Shown piece by piece: positions 63,452 to 64,000 of a stretch of 64,000 bases of DNA. Under the pieces are notes generated by a model. The model was given only the letters and a program-made list of their open reading frames with translations. It was not told where the DNA came from and ran no database searches. Position numbers and translations under genes: made by a program. Position 1 is the stretch's first letter. The number at the start of each line of letters is the position of its first letter. Source of the stretch: JBJXHG01 sp046160865 (GTDB lineage: Bacteria; Planctomycetota; UBA1135; GCA-002686595); assembly GCA_046160865.1 (NCBI GenBank), contig JBJXHG010000040.1, positions 1-64,000 of the forward strand. The letters run 5' to 3'.

Positions 63452-64000
63452 TCACGCGATCCAGGTCGCGATCTTCTCGCGCAGCTCTTCGTCCGGAAGG
63501 CGGCCGAAGCAGGCCTGCATGTTCTCGCGCACGTGCGCGACCTTCGAAGTCGCGGGGATCGCGCACGTGATCGCAGGATGCGACACGACGAACTTGAGCA
63601 GCACCTGCGACCACGCATCGCAATCGATCTCGCCCGCCCACTGCGGCAACGGCGCTCCGCGCAAGCGCTGGAGCAGCATCCCGCCGCCGAACGGACGGTT
63701 CGCGATCACGGCAACGCCGCGTTCGCGCGCGAGCGGGAGCACGGTCGACTCGGCCTCGCGCTCGCCGGCCGAGTAGTTGATCTGCACGAAGTCGATCACC
63801 TGCGAGCCGAGCACGCGCTCGACGGCGGCGTGCGCACTCTCGGTGTAGTGCGTGACGCCGATGTAGCGCACGAGCTGCTCGCTCTTCCACGCGCGCAACG
63901 TCTCCAGGTGTGTCGCCGCGTCGACGAGGTTGTGGACCTGCATCAGGTCGATGCGCGCACGGCGCAGCTTCTTCATCGACGCCTGCATCTGCGCGATGCC
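63452..64000 (-). CDS. Aldo/keto reductase, cut by the window edge
   Basis: The visible C-terminal 182 residues belong to the aldo/keto reductase family: RARIDLMQVHNLVDAATHLETLRAWK with the active-site His, VRYIGVTHYTESAHAAVERVL, DFVQINYSAGEREAES, VIANRPFGGGMLLQRLRG and AITCAIPATSKVAHVRENMQACFG. The N-terminus with Asp, Tyr and Lys lies beyond the window, since the frame stays open to the last base. The GVTHYT and NYSAGER segments differ from the neighbouring reductase, so they are not recent duplicates. It precedes that gene on the same strand by about 65 bases and may share its transcript. Confidence 0.85.
   Translation of the reverse strand, partial: GIAQMQASMKKLRRARIDLMQVHNLVDAATHLETLRAWKSEQLVRYIGVTHYTESAHAAVERVLGSQVIDFVQINYSAGEREAESTVLPLARERGVAVIANRPFGGGMLLQRLRGAPLPQWAGEIDCDAWSQVLLKFVVSHPAITCAIPATSKVAHVRENMQACFGRLPDEELREKIATWIA

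Overview
This window looks like chromosomal DNA of a member of the Planctomycetota. It is very GC-rich, with G or C at most third codon positions. It carries several large exported proteins built around a C-terminal Cys-rich module opening CFGDGSL.T.CPC, a module I associate with deep-branching, mostly uncultured planctomycetes. Other content fits a free-living heterotroph: an 800-residue FadE-type acyl-CoA dehydrogenase, class II photolyase, exported prolyl oligopeptidase, a Ser/Thr kinase, a CHAT-domain protein, SPFH proteins and type IV pilus-like genes. I see no rRNA, tRNA, CRISPR array, transposase gene, phage gene or replication origin.

Layout. 0-4 kb: an exported PrcB-type protein, an archaeal-type (type II) methionine aminopeptidase, a small exported protein and a divergent Ser/Thr kinase. 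4.4-7.4 kb: a tightly coupled three-gene minor-pilin operon (PilV-, PilW/J- and PilX-like). 7.5-11.7 kb: two zinc-ribbon proteins, an exported FKBP isomerase and an SPFH protein with C-terminal zinc ribbons; the zinc-ribbon membrane protein and the SPFH protein are divergent neighbours and recall the Bacillus YdjG/YdjI pair. 11.8-18.2 kb: an MFS transporter, prolyl oligopeptidase, and a response regulator behind a PilB/GspE-like ATPase whose Walker A lysine is arginine. 18.3-24.6 kb: polyprenyl-phosphate sugar transferase, a multispanning glycosyltransferase-like protein, a methyltransferase and a YdeP/FdhF-type molybdopterin oxidoreductase. 24.7-32.6 kb: a giant Ig/thrombospondin-3 exported protein, a pair of coiled-coil SPFH proteins, YceI and a membrane protein. 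32.6-41.6 kb: photolyase, lipoprotein, CHAT protein, and a membrane protein translationally coupled to a methyltransferase-kinase fusion. 41.6-51.3 kb: two exported proteins related to gluzincin peptidases (one with intact and one with lost zinc motif), a BtuF-like lipoprotein, a hybrid histidine kinase preceded by a coupled 44-codon ORF, a cupin, a Tat-exported amine oxidase and a DUF486 protein. 51.6-64 kb: FadE, two tandem near-identical FG-GAP-type exported proteins, a beta-helix protein, another planctomycete-type exported protein, homocysteine methyltransferase and two aldo/keto reductases (the last cut by the window edge).

The most unusual feature is not a gene. At least ten long inverted-repeat elements lie almost only at operon boundaries. 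Family A (about 60-180 bp) has arms reading AGCCCGCATTTCTCACCACG and its complement. Family B (about 60-165 bp) has arms reading AGCAGCCCGTGGTGAAAGT. Full copies share interior sequence as well as arms, so they are dispersed elements and not chance hairpins. One A and one B copy abut each other, and the A copy appears to supply the N-terminal codons of the CHAT protein. A second layer of structure is a set of short GC-only hairpins that overlap or touch stop codons and lack a U-tract; only one textbook U-tract terminator is visible.
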